A stretch of DNA of 64,000 nt, from positions 11,198,408 through 11,262,407 of the forward strand of contig NC_135550.1 in the NCBI RefSeq assembly GCF_964340395.1, read 5' to 3'. Below are positions 1-12,470 of the stretch, piece by piece (position 1 is the first letter of the stretch; the number at the start of each line of letters is the position of its first letter). The DNA is from Glandiceps talaboti. Its lineage: Eukaryota; Hemichordata; Enteropneusta; Spengelidae. Under the pieces are notes generated by a model. It was not told the DNA's origin, searched no databases, and worked only from the letters and a program-made list of their open reading frames with translations. Position numbers and translations under genes: made by a program.

Positions 1-1234
1 ACATAAACATTTCTTTGGCCGTGATAAAACTTTAACGGTAAGAATGGGCTTGCTTATAATTGCTAAGTTTGTCCTTCAGCATACCACATGTATTAATCGT
101 TCATCCATTACAATTAGGGTATCGTCCAATCAACTACAGCCCCTTGCTACAAAATGAATGCATTATCAAAGGGTACCAGAGGAAGATTTTACCTTAATTG
201 CTTTAACACGGCTTGCTAGTTTCTAATTTCTGAAATCAGACGAAAGACAGTAAAATACTTTTCTTATAACACATAATGACACCTTTTTTTCATGAATTCA
301 CTTTCAAGTTTATCGTAACAATTTTAAAATTTGGTTGCAGGAATGACACATATTTTGAACAAGTTGATGGGCTGGATAAGCGCCAAATAGCTGTCTGGCT
401 AGGCAACGGATCATTTTGGTGGTTTATATCTGTACTGTTGATGGTACCACTGCATCGCCAATATACTGAACTACACTGTACACACTGCAATTCTGTAATT
501 CACTGTTGACCTTCATAAACTTGTTTATATTTGATTGGATTGTATGCACATGACATAACTGTTGTAGCAGGAGAAGTTTAGCCAAACGCATGCAGAACAT
601 AGACTGGACATGTTGGACATATTTCCAAAGTAAATACCTAAGGGGCGATTGCACAATGTTGCACAAGCTTGTTTATAACGAAATCCCCTCCCCCTCTCCC
701 TAAACGAATAACAAGTGCGACATCGATCGATGGAATGCAAAAACATGATGGCAAACACACTAAACTACTATCGAAAACCCAGCACTGTCTATCACATTAG
801 AAGTAAATTTTAATAAACTTATCCACTTCTCAGTAGTAAATGCGTACATAAGCTGTTATCATTGAAGGCGTGAAAGTTCTCTAAATTTGGTTAGAAGTGC
901 GAAATGAAGTTCAGCAATCGCATCGACGCCAGACGCCCCCCCCCCCAAACACGTTTGTTTATTGGGTTTATGTGACATTGTTCGATCGTCCCTAAAGTGA
1001 AATTTATGGAACACAATATCGAAAAATTGTTGTCACACTTTTAGACCATAAATCATTTTGTAGACTAATATCCATGCATGTTGAACCTTCACCATAGCTA
1101 GTAGAGTTAACAGCACGATACAGAGTGAAAACGGTCATCTCCAGTTTTGTTCAGCAAATGTATTGTAGATTTATGATTAATTTTCCCATATTACTTCAAT
1201 ATTGCATTGACATGATAATAAGATTACTACTTAC
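1..1234. other. Putative intron 1 of gene Z; nothing else recognised
   Basis: AT-rich sequence with no open frame showing family similarity and no clear acceptor/donor pair in the phase that the gene Z exon requires. A short plus-strand frame at 276-509 lacks recognisable features. Confidence 0.4.
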
Positions 1235-1307
1235 AATCGAAATCATCGGAGGTATCACCAAAACCAATAAAAAGTGAGCAAACAACTAGTAACCAGGTCA
1301 ACTTCAT
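1235..1307 (-). CDS. Signal-peptide first exon of a fourth PLB1-like gene (gene Z, partial)
   Basis: The minus strand reads ATG at 1307-1305, then 24 codons beginning MKLTWLLVVCSLFIGFG, then an acidic stretch (DTSDDFD) and a gtaagt donor after one base of the next codon (phase 1). This is a short positive N-terminus, a hydrophobic core and a small-residue cleavage region, so a secretory signal peptide. First exons of genes A (12395-12470) and B (39514-39622) have the same design and the same phase-1 donor, and the position just downstream of gene A's end fits a further head-to-tail PLB1-like gene. No convincing second exon is seen in 1-1234, so intron 1 probably runs off the left edge. That the gene encodes a phospholipase B is inferred from context only; another secreted protein is possible. 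Confidence 0.6.
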
Positions 1308-2687
1308 CGTGTCGCACTGCCACGGTTTCGTCTCAGTGTTTTAAGTTCGGTGTCCAACCCTCGCGCGATCTAGGCTATGTTCGAGCCGCGCACTGCAAGC
1401 TCTGCTTTTCTATAATTGGTCAGGATGTATCACAACAAACAACTCAAACAAAGGTGGAAATTATTAACCAGCACATACGGCTTACATTTGAAATAACGGA
1501 CTTGACACTGCATTTGGTCTCTTTACAGCGCTATCAGTAACTTTATCATTTAAAAAAAATTCGGCACACCCAATTCGTTTGATGAATTGGCTGTTGGTGA
1601 TCGCAGAAAAGTGGGGGCTGTGTCGAATGTAAAGAGGAGGAACGTACTGAAATGTACACGACTTGAAATGATTGCATACATACAACAGGTGGTTGAATTG
1701 TAGCGACTTGTAAAGTTATCAGTGTATAACAATCGAGCCCCCCCCCCCCCACTGGTTTGACTATTTTCACTCGATGCATAAACTATATATGTAATACTTC
1801 GATGAAGTTGTTCAAGGATGAAGGTTCGAATCTTCGAACAGTTTACGACTTTTGTGCGGTGGGCTAATCTAACATTAAGACCACATCACATATGCATCGT
1901 TCTTCACACCGGACAACATCCAACATTGCCCTCACACGAGACAACCTCCCAACAACACATAACGCCATACTAACTTCACTGCTATATTAAAGACTAGTAT
2001 CACCAAGTCGCATCATGCTATAAAACACTGCAAACCTATGTTGTGGCACATTTCATAACACAACATCACAGGGTACAACAGTTCACTTTAACAACACATC
2101 ATTCCACAACAAGTATAACAGGTATATATCATACCATTGGTGTGACAGGACAATTTTCCATCTCCCCCCCCCCCCTCCTTTCCTTTATAAAGTCAAAACT
2201 TTAGGCTTTCAAACAATACATCAAACGCAAATGATTTAACTCCTAACGTTTGTGCGTACAACGTTCGTTATCATGTAATGGTGCACTGCGTCACAGTAAA
2301 ACATGCAGGACAACACTATGTATTAATTAATCACTACATAAAGTACCACACACTGATGAAGACACGCATTCAAATGTAATGAATCATACCAAGCTATGCT
2401 ATGCTATATATAACGTCATTACATCAATCAATGCTGCCAGACACCATCCAGACAACCACATAACATCGACCTGTGTTATAACATAGGGTCACAGCATCAT
2501 TGAACCTCATCATACAGCAAACCAGCCTACTACGCCAAGCATACACAATCAAACTAAAATACAGTACATCAAAAATGAACTGCGTCATGGGTGCAATCTG
2601 TCAATCATGATCTCATGACCTCAAACACCTAGGCATCTACGTCATGTAAACAATCCAGCCATATGCAACTCCCTAAAGTTTGAAGCG
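1308..2687. other. Intergenic spacer between genes A and Z
   Basis: No gene is seen. From about 1860 to 2600 the plus strand is markedly rich in A and C and poor in G, with many ACAACA/CATCAC-like words. This looks like a degenerate low-complexity tract. Poly-C runs lie at about 938-946, 1739-1750 and 2165-2174. Confidence 0.5.
1405..1419 (-). promoter_or_regulatory. Possible core promoter of gene Z (TATA-like plus CCAAT)
   Basis: On the minus strand a CCAAT box (1419-1415) is followed directly by TATAGAAAAG (1414-1405), about 100 bases upstream of the gene Z start codon. The flanking 1310-1400 is locally GC-rich, with CGCGCGA. A CCAAT box this close to the TATA element is atypical, so this is only a candidate. 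Confidence 0.25.
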
Positions 2688-2693
2688 TTTATT
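2688..2693 (-). terminator. Candidate poly(A) signal of gene A
   Basis: AATAAA on the minus strand, about 390 bases past the gene A stop codon. A second AATAAA lies at 2759-2764 and could serve instead. Confidence 0.4.
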
Positions 2694-3082
2694 TGGCTTT
2701 TTAGTAAAGTCGGTGTACAACAAATTTACAGAACACCTCAAAGTGCAAATTCAGAAAATTTATTTGAAGTTCAAATTCAACATATCTCGTTGAACATTCT
2801 TTATAGCTAGAACACACAGTGACTTTTAAAGTATCATCTTTAGGGAGTCTCCAGTTAATTATAACATTACATGGTTTTTTTAGGGCAATATTCAAAATGG
2901 ATGTTTTTTTTAAAGAAAGACATATTGGAGATTTCGTAAAATGAAGGGTAGACATCCTTTCTGGTAATCAGATAGTAAGGTGATTGTGTTACTACAAGAT
3001 GTAAATCTCAACTTCAATTGGAAAAAAAGTGTAATGCTTGGGTCCTGCCCTACGGATCAGATTGACTTAATCTCCATTTTGA

Positions 3083-4104
3083 TCAAGTGTAGGCACCATT
3101 TTCAAAGGTCTGGCCATTCTTCTTGTTCCATGTATCTGGTGCGGTGTTGTATTTATTACCTGAAGACTCCACTTTGCTTATGTATACCCCGACCAAAATG
3201 ATCAATATGATAACGCAGACAAGAACGGCAACAACTAAACCAAATAACGTCGACATAAAAGTGGTATATTCATTTTCGCATGACGATTCTGGCACCTCAG
3301 GTTCTGGAGTCTTTGTTGTCACTTTTACTGGACCGGTTGGCGCTGTAGTCATCGCTGGTACCTCTTCACTGAACGTGGTCTGGAAATAGTCGTTCTAACG
3401 GAGAAGAGATAAGCAATATTTCAATTGAAAGGGCAGTACTTGAGTAGACACCATATTTGAATCAAGAGAATACAGTTTATGTCAAAATTTCCACTTTCCT
3501 TGAATGGTAAATGACATACCGCCCATTTCATGCTAGTGTTCACTGTCTCTGTTTTAATATACATGTAACCATACGGAAATCAATAAGAAACTGCACATTC
3601 TACACTTTAAGAGCAAGTTCGGAATTTTTTGCTACAATTTGTCTAAATGTGTAAGGCAACTAGACGCAGACACGCGGACACCAAGGCTTTGATGTCTGCA
3701 TTTGTGGTGATACGTTAGTTTATTTCATTTAGGCAAAATGTAGCAAAACACTGTATTCATTCAATCTTGCAAGATCTTAAAGTGTAGCATGTGTAGTTTA
3801 TAATTGGTTTCTGCATGGTTGTAGCAAACATAGCCAGTGAACACTAACATAAAACGAGATGTAAGACTATATTGTTCTGAGCTAATATAAAACCTAGACG
3901 TGGACTTAATCACAATGCACTAATTAAGACAATGTTTCAGGTCTATCTACATATAATAGCATATTTTTTTCAAGTCTACATTTATAACTTACCGGTCCAG
4001 GGCAGGTATAGTATATGTTATTGTAGTCAAAGTGAGTCGTCTTATGGCCAACTGGTTCAAACTAGAAGGACGTTGAAGACAGACAGACAGACAGACAGAC
4101 AGAA

Positions 4105-4164
<60 letters not shown>

Positions 4165-4738
4165 GGACAGACGGACAGAGATAGAAAGATAGAGAGATTT
4201 ATTGAATTTTTGATAGATAAATAAAAAGCAATGATTTAATCACAAATTTTAATTCAAATTATGATCTGCTATTGTATTTCAGATTCCCTTATACCACGAC
4301 TTCACTCAACTCATGGTCCAAAGTCAGATTTCTACCAAAATCTAATTAATTAGTCATTGTCTCATAGGCAATCTTTCCACAAAAGTTTCACCTTATATCA
4401 GCAAATAAGCAAAACAGACAACAGGCTAGGCATGGACACAGCACGTCCACCCAACTTCTGTTGGAGGAGGTGATACATGAATTATATTATCGTTTCTCAA
4501 AAGTAATAACTTAAAGTTATCGAATGGACACATTTTCTTATATATTGATATTGGATAGCAAACCTTATATAGGTCTATAAAGGGTGTTTACATTTCGGCC
4601 GATTTCATTAGATGCTTACCATATTGTTCCAGAGTGCCATTGACGATAGCTGATGACCTAGCTCACTGAGATGAAAACAGTCCGGAGCCATAATACTATC
4701 ATCCCAGTCATTGGCCTGAATGTATAGAACCGTCAGAG

Positions 4739-4801
<63 letters not shown>

Positions 4802-5539
4802 AGGGGGAGAGGGGGAGAAGAAGAAGAAAGTTGTTTATACTAAATAGATTGACATCAGCCAAACTCACTAATATGTCGTACTTTAGTTGTTTGTTACACG
4901 CTGCAGCAGCACCTCCGCATTTTACTTAAGTTTCATAATGATCGAAAACAGCATAACCATTTCTATTTATGATTTCTATACCCAATGTCGTTAGGGTTTG
5001 GGGTTCGAGGATTTTCGAATGAAATTCCTTTCTTGTATATGCACACAAAGCATTGAACCTTACTTCTTCATCCCATGGCATTCCAGTGTCTTCTAAGAAG
5101 GGTTGCACAACTACTGTGAAGTCATCTCGCGTGTCGTATCGTCCACTGTCGACCAATTCTCTAGTAAGTCTCTATAAACGAACCATGAAAATAACATTAA
5201 ACTATTTCAAACTTGTTTCATATCTGCGAGGACAGTGACAGGTTGCAAGTTTATTACCCTCAATGCAGATTGGCAAACGGAAAAAATCAGACAAAGAGCA
5301 CTTTTGTGCAACCAATAATAAACACAACTAACTTACTGTATTACATTACAACCTTTTTATTTGCAGTGGCTATAAAACGGGATATTGTATTCAGTGAGAC
5401 TTGCCACAACGCTTTAGGTAATAAACACGATTACTATGACAGAGAGATTTACCCCTCACTGTCTGGTATGTGTGGTCACTGTAGAATTGGATGTTTCAAT
5501 GTTTAAACATCAACAAGCTACAAGGTGTCTTTTGTAATT

Positions 5540-5572
<33 letters not shown>

Positions 5573-6832
5573 TGCATGCTACTGCTGCTTACATTCAGCA
5601 GATACTGTGTTGGGGATGGTTGTGTGTGTGTGTTATCTTCATTGTGTTTCCGAACCCTGTGATCACTTTCACCGAATTTGATACCTCGTTTAATAGCCAC
5701 TGCATACTTCTCGCAAAGTTTCCACCTTACGTGATATTCTGCCGTTGTTTCGATCAGTTTATCGACTTCAGTAGCGTTGGTGAATTTTAGCTTGGCACAG
5801 CTACATACTGCCCTGAAATTGAACACATAAATATATGTTTGTTTTGATATCTCAATCTCGAGATTTAAACAAATCGGAGTTATAAACATTCTTAGGTTCC
5901 TTTATACATTTGATCAGTAAGAACTATGCTAAGAGCATTTTTTGTAACCATACTTAATACATATAATCGTTACAAGCGAAAAAAAATGAAATCCTCCATA
6001 TTTAAGAAGCTGCGAAAATATTAATCTGTTAACATAGTGTGTACATTGGAAATACAAATCTTTAACTTTTACCGTTACTTTGCTCAAGAAAACTGAAATT
6101 AATATCTCAATTATATCAACCTCAAAACTAGCATCCTGCGTGTTTACATTATAGGAAATGTATTGTTGGTGTCCTTGAAAAAAAAAGGATGGTAAACAGC
6201 TGAATTTCTTGTATTACTTCCGAAGGACCAGGAACAATGCTTCTTTTAAATTAGTTTCCATATATGTCAATATTTGGCGAGATTTTAAGTATTTGATTTT
6301 GCCGAGAAATTAGTCCATGGGGTACATTGAGTTGTATGCCCCATCCCTGAATTCTACCATATACCCTATACTAAGTTCCCACTATGAACACATTAATTGA
6401 GTCCCTTACATATGAATAAGGTCACACAGTGGGTCGTTGAGTTTGTTGATTTCTGTCACTTGTATTACAGACACCAGATTAACGAATGCCTTGGGAACCT
6501 GTCAAAATAGAAAATTCATGAAAACTAACATAGTACAATGATTGTAATCAAGAAATTGTTAGCAGGAATATATATATATTTGGGCGGATGGGTCAAAGTA
6601 AAGTACACAGATACTTAGAGATGTGTAGTAACCAACGCTTATATGAGAATGCGTGTTATTGTCATGTTTGCACAATTCTTCTATAGCTCTATATGCAAAT
6701 TAGGTTATCCATATGCATGAACTTCACTCTAGAACTGATCTGTTCAAGACATAGCCACAAAGAATGTATGTACCAATTTTATTTTATTTTTCAAAGACAG
6801 GTAGACAGGCAGACAGACATAGGCAGGCAGGC

Positions 6833-6909
<77 letters not shown>

Positions 6910-6912
6910 GGC

Positions 6913-6951
<39 letters not shown>

Positions 6952-7015
6952 GAGACAGAGAGACAGACAGACAGGCATGCGACAGAGAGACAGAGAGACA
7001 GACAGAGAGACAGAC

Positions 7016-7084
<69 letters not shown>

Positions 7085-10000
7085 GGCAGGCAGGCAGACA
7101 GACTGAACTAATACATTGGCATCCATAAGGGACCTAAAATGTAACATCCTCATAAAACAGACGTTCTACCATCCCACCTCAGCATGTAGAATATCCAGCG
7201 CTTTACGAACGTTGTCGATGTAAGTCTCGGCACTGTATAACTCGTTGTCGCGGCACCAAGCACACAAGTCGTTGCCACCAATGAATAACGTCACCATTTT
7301 CCAATCATTTTCATAATCTGTATGGGTTTTCAATCTGTCCACTAGCCATGTAGCATGTTCCTCCATATTTCTAACATAAAAAAGATGGACATAGAATTTG
7401 AGTGTTTGTATTCGTAGGATGATGTACAAAATTTCAAGCATATTTGTAAGGTATATACAGCGAATTTCAAGATACCGTACAGTTTCTCTGTTTGCATACA
7501 ACCATGCAGAAGCTAATAAGAAACTACAAGATTGAATGAGTATAGTTTATTGCAACATTTTGTCTGAATGAAATGAACTGACGTGCCGCCATGCATACAT
7601 CCGATATGCAGAGTCTGACGTCAAAACATTGACGCCTGTTTTTTTTTTCATTTAGACAAACTTGTAGCAATAAATTGACATCTTTCTATTAAAATGTAGC
7701 ATGTGCAGTTTCTTATTGAGATCTGTGCGGTTGTATCAAACAGAAGCTGAACGGTACTTTGAAATCTACTGTAACAGCATCAAAATGTTGCCTTTTATCG
7801 TCTCATCGAGTATACTAATAAATAACACTTGTAGTTTATAATTAGGAGTAGTTTCCAATATCTTGTAAATGTGATTATTTATGCCACAATTAAATCTTTA
7901 AAAAAAGTACCATTTTTTACTAATTCACCATACTCATTATAGTACACTATATGGTCTTTACCTCGACACAGCTCCTGCAACGGCGACATTGAGACGCGCC
8001 CCTTCTGAATTGACGTCACCACTACCCGTCGAATACCCAATCAAATCTTCCCCGTAATGTTTCAGCATCGCTGCAGGCGAATAGAAACAATGCAACGAAA
8101 AGAAGAACGATGAAGCGCTTAATGAATCATTTTCAAATTTACAGTAACTATGAATGCCAACTGGTGACTGTAGAAGAAGTAATCCATCATTATCTTCGAA
8201 AGAACTTAGCCAACATTTATACTTGAATTCTTGACAACAGTGGCCGTACGTACTGAACCTGGCACCTTCTCCGAAATATTGCGAGTATTCACAATGTCGA
8301 AAATTTAAGTAGTAATGCAGCTTACTTGAATGGCGATTTTGCCGACTATTTTTCCGTACCGCGGACAAAATCTATTCGTGAATAATTCGATACAAGAATG
8401 TAAGTGTATGTGGCCATATGAACTTCACAACACTTACTTGCCAAGGTGATAACAGTGCCTTCTTCGCCGTAGTTCGCATAATCATCCCCTCCGACGCTGA
8501 ATACAACTCCTCGGTACTCAACCAAACACAACAGTGGATTGTTACCGGCCCTCGCTCCATTACCAGCCTAAAATGATTGTAAACGGTCCCATTATTAAAA
8601 CTGAAATCGGCAAAATTGACACAACGTTATTTAAAAGTTAGAAACGCTCACTCTTGTTAATTAAGCTGGTGCTGTATTAGCTTTAACAACGATCGCTGTG
8701 ACTTTTAGTGGAAGTCGTGTTTTATCAAGTAAAATTATCATTTGAGCCAATATAAATATTGAAATTTTCCATGTCTGCATTTCGAACAAGTAAAGGAAAA
8801 AACCAGGTATTGATCATAGAGAAGATTGGTATGATGTGGGGAAAAATTGAATATACTTACAGACAGAGAATCGCCCATTGCACCAACCACCTTGATATCA
8901 CTTGGATGGAGATGGTGAACTGGTTACAAAGAATGAATCAACACACAGCGGAAAATGGATGCATTAATTTCTGTATTTGTAACATATTATGTGACGGTGA
9001 ACGAATGAATGTGGATGTGGACATTTAACAGAACTGTAGGCCTATATGGCATACTTTTGATGAATGATGAAAAAATGATTACAAATGATTATACCATGCT
9101 CAAGCCAAGTTATTGTTTTGAACAGCAAATACAGATTATATACCCTGGTCGTTCTACATCACGACAACCTGTGTCTACGTCACTGGTTATGGGATGCTCT
9201 AAATATGTGTCAGAACGTTCTAAATAGCCATTATTTTTCCCAACTTTTGATAATTTATGCACGAGGGGGTATAATCATATCATAAGACAATGTATACGCG
9301 TGACCTATGATGGGTTTGTCACTACTTGTCTAGCGACGCGTAGTCATAAGACCCCTTAGGTCAACCGTATTTTCATTGGCTGAACGAAGAAAAATATTGG
9401 GGAATAATAACTAAATATTGCATTTGTTCATTCATCCTACGACATATTAGTGAGTTGTCCCTGTGAACAAACCTAAATACGTTACATTCTTGGGGTCCAA
9501 ATAAACCCGTTTGTGAATTGTGTTTGTAACTTTTCAGTAAAATATATAAGTCCCAAAGTAAAAGTTTAACAACAACCTTTTAGCATAATTGTCTAATCAA
9601 ACAAAAACTAGGATATCTGTAATTAATCACGTGATATGCATATTTGAAGAAGACGTGCCGTAAAAAATCCTAATTACTATTAAGTGTAGATACATTTTCT
9701 TACCGTCAATAACTGGTCTGTTCTTTGGTGCTTCGATATTGCATGGAAAGTCTGATTGAACCTTTATCTGAAACCAAATGTATCAATTGCTCTTGAAATC
9801 CCCCAGAACTTCTTCTTTTTTTTTTCTTTTTTTTTTTACAATATTCAAACATTGGATTCCGAATCGATAGACTTCGTGCTTTGTTCCTCTTACTTTTATT
9901 CTAACTTCAAATGTGCTTTTATTATACATGACTATTAGGTTTATACCACCTGTGTTGTATTGATAAGACAACGGATAAACCCTACAATAATTAGGCGGTT

Positions 10001-12470
10001 GAATATTTCATTATAAGGAGTAACACTGAAAGTAAATGCACTTTCTTTATGTGCTACACTCGTTTATAGTACTCATATCAAGTGTAAAAATATACTGTTT
10101 CAATTGGTTTATTTACAAGCCTATACTAGCATGCATGTGGCCTTTCTAATGTTGTCAATTAGCAAATGAAACAGTATACTTTTACATATGGGGTGGAATG
10201 CTATAAAGATTGAGGTACATACAGAAAACGCTTTACTTTGGTATCATGGGTTGTAAAAGTGCTGATGATATAAATAGCGATGTGAAACAATTTTAACTTA
10301 CATTGGTTGTTTTCTTCACCTTGGACTGCAGTTCGTTAATGTCGTCTTCATTTAGACTTTCTATCAATGTGACGTAATCATTCCAATCTGTGCATGTGAA
10401 AATAAATACGTGTGTGTTCCAGCATAAATTTTATTTTAAAAAATCTCAGTTCAATAGTTACGTGAAAATACTTCTTTGTGGGTTTTATTGTAATATGTTC
10501 AGTGTGATATCATCAAATATTGCGGTTTGTTAGTAAAACATCCGAGTTGTGGACACAGAGGGCAGAGTTTGTGATTCACAGCTCCCGAATTCGACTCAAA
10601 ACAGTTCAGCTGAGAGAAACGTTTATTGTGTGGGCGAAAGCTTGAAAGGGAAAGGATCGTATAGATGTTACGACTCTTAACAAAAGTTTCCGAAGGTTTT
10701 TATAATCTAATTATTCAGATAAAACTAGGACACATTTATAAGTTCGTAGCTTTAAAGAGCAACCGCTAAAATCACCCTCCATGCTGACCTTATCTAATCG
10801 GACTACCACTTGAAATTTCTAAAGGTAGCACCAATTGAAAGACAATATGCAGATGAAATCGCGTGACATAAAATCATGTGATGTGTAGTTTATCACTTGA
10901 AGGCTGTCTGTTATAAATATCACTCAAGTCTCAATTTTACCCAAAATAGTTATCATTAACACAGTAGAAGTAAAAGTTGGCAAGTTTTTATCAAACCTGG
11001 ACCAAAAAGAAGACTCTTAAAATATTGTGTGTGTTGACGTATTTTAGGATATTTAAAAAAAGTAGGGGTAACTGGTGGGATCGACAAGTTGATACTGTAG
11101 ATAGTATCGGAAATATGTGACATTGGGTGACATGTATGCTAACAAATGATCTTCTGTGCATGTGTAAGAATGGCAATCAACGGGCATTGCGTATATAGTC
11201 TGTTGAAGTTTTCTGTTCTGTACAACTATAATTCTGCGAGAATGAATGTTCATGGACTCTGGGGTCATACTTAGTGATGAAATTCCTATTTGAGATTCGC
11301 TTCTAAGATTTTTTTGTGTGTGAGAGAGGGAATTTTATGATCTTGGTGTTTTAGGATTCCAGTTAAAAATTGCAGAATGGAATTTAGTATACTAGTATAT
11401 TACTTATTAATCGTTAGTCACCAGGTAACGTTGCTATAACACAACACCTTGACTATATACATACCATATCGATTAAATAACTAATTAATTGATACTAGGT
11501 TCCACTTGTACCTGCCAACAAAGGTACGCACTCCCCTGTGATTGCGATGCCATTTTTAGACTAGATAACGCACCATGAATATCACAATACATCCTATACT
11601 ATCCTTCATCTTTTAGACGAAAATCTCACGTAAAAAATTATGAAACTTACTAATATGTATAAAATGTTCACAAATCACCTGTTTCCACCTACAAATATAA
11701 CATGTTTTCTATTTCTGAAACCCACGTACTATATATGCACTGGGAAAGAACCTGAACAAAGTGCATACCACATACGTATTAAATAGATAGGCGATCTCCC
11801 TTGTCCTGAATAACGTACAGTACAAACGGTGTTGCCTTGATTTCTCACTTTTTTCCACTCACTCATCAGACAACTTCATATACTAAAGAAACAATAATAT
11901 AGGTGCCGCACACAATGGGGATGTAGAAGTAGACAAGTTACCATATGTTGATTATCAGTTGGAAAGTAAACAAATTAAAGCCATTAAAATCATCAAGTTC
12001 ATGTGTAATGTTTTCAGCAGAAGCCTGTTTCCGAACTGCACTGTGCAAGTTAATGGCAACGCTTTATCACTTTTCATTGCGATTGGGTAAAAGCGATCCT
12101 ACTGTGTGTGTTGTGTGTATCTGGAGTCCGTTCTTGTTAGTCAGAAGTTGAAATGTTTCTAGCTTTATCTCTAAAAATCCCCCACCATCATGTCTCATAA
12201 GTGAAACATCGGCGTTGGTACTGTAGTATATGACATTGTTTGCGTGGCAACATAAGGACCAACATCCACTGATTTCAAATTGCCATCGGGTAAGCTCTTC
12301 CAAATTAAATCGCAAACAAAATGGCGGTTAGAAAACTTTTTGGCACGGTACGCTTTGAATACTACGTAATCAGTCTCTGATACAGTAAACTTACTGGTAT
12401 TTTCCTGAGTTGCCTGTCCAATTCCAACAAGTGCAAGGATGATCATAAGCAGGAAACACGTTCTTGTCAT
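3083..12470 (-). CDS. PLB1-like: Gene A: single-repeat membrane-anchored phospholipase B1-like (13 exons, 490 aa)
   Basis: Predicted exons, 5' to 3': 12395-12470, 10302-10387, 9704-9767, 8861-8919, 8438-8567, 7962-8070, 7178-7370, 6410-6498, 5731-5812, 5064-5171, 4620-4715, 3993-4061, 3083-3394. They total 1473 nt and stay in frame across all 12 introns. The protein has a signal peptide ([18 protein letters not shown]), a pre-domain exon, one GDSL lipase domain with GDSLS (Ser93), GGND (Asn208) and PDCFH (Asp344/His347), then a Pro/Thr stalk, a membrane segment at about 434-459 and a 31-residue cytoplasmic tail. PLB1 enzymes release fatty acids from phospholipids and lysophospholipids at the outer cell surface; that role is inferred from family. 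Two differences from genes B and C stand out: exon 5 equals two exons there, and the C-terminus (NGAYT) lacks their KYD[ST]SF ending. The start is set by the signal peptide. Confidence 0.9.
3536..3844. mobile_element. Foldback MITE, copy 1 (last intron of gene A)
   Basis: A 309-bp element bounded by TA on both sides. The left end GTGTTCACTG is matched by the inverted right end CAGTGAACAC. The inverted repeat continues inward with gaps for about 120 bp, for example AGAAACTGCACATTCTACAC on the left against GTGTAGCATGTGTAGTTT on the right, so nearly the whole element can fold back. It has no coding capacity. The TA target duplication suggests mobilisation by a Tc1/mariner-type transposase (inference). 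Confidence 0.7.
4078..4178. repeat. (GACA)n microsatellite
   Basis: Tetranucleotide tract with a few AAGACA and GGACA variants, in the gene A intron between the FEPVG exon and the DCFH exon. Open frames across it are artefacts of period-4 sequence. Confidence 0.95.
4738..4829. repeat. (GA)n tract followed by G-rich purine run
   Basis: About 25 GA units and then a G/A-only segment, directly upstream (in gene sense) of the DCFH exon acceptor of gene A. On the gene strand it is a long pyrimidine tract. Confidence 0.9.
6797..7103. repeat. Long imperfect (GACA)n array, ~300 bp
   Basis: Period-4 array with GGCA and GAGA variants and a short CATGCGA interruption near 6975. It lies 75 bases downstream of the GGND exon of gene A. 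Frames of more than 100 codons across it are repeat artefacts. Confidence 0.95.
7475..7754. mobile_element. Foldback MITE, copy 2 (gene A intron before the GGND exon)
   Basis: A 280-bp element flanked by TA. The left end CCGTACAG pairs with the right end CTGAACGG. Both arms carry the family words CATTTAGACAAA/TGTAGCA and GTAGCATGTGCAGTTTCTTA seen in copy 1 at 3536-3844, while the outer ends differ. This is a diverged member of the same family. Confidence 0.65.
10083..10186. repeat. Imperfect inverted repeat (hairpin, ~24-bp arms)
   Basis: Arms 10083-10106 and 10163-10186 match at 22 of 24 positions (core TATACTGTTTCA), with a 56-base loop. It lies in a gene A intron. It could be a small MITE relic, but no target duplication is clear. 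Confidence 0.6.
10388..12394. other. Intron 1 of gene A
   Basis: Two-kilobase intron between the signal-peptide exon and the pre-domain exon. No coding or repeat element was recognised in it. Confidence 0.6.

Noticed and set aside
276-509. Plus-strand 77-codon frame preceded by an acceptor-like GTTGCAG
   Set aside because: No family similarity, no second exon, and both strands are open here by chance.
1822-1833. GGTTCGAATC, like a tRNA B box
   Set aside because: No A box or cloverleaf pairing can be found at the right distance upstream, on either strand.
5491-5889. Overlapping frames of about 100-120 codons on both strands
   Set aside because: The real exon is 5731-5812 on the minus strand; the rest is intron with a (TAG)n tract at about 5537-5572.
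6693-7153. Frames of 115-137 codons made of DRQT or CLSV repeats
   Set aside because: They are translations of the (GACA)n array; period-4 sequence without stops is open in several frames.
7958-8368. 136-codon minus-strand frame treated as one exon
   Set aside because: Only the 3' part (7962-8070) matches the family; the upstream part is intron read-through before a good CTGCAG acceptor.
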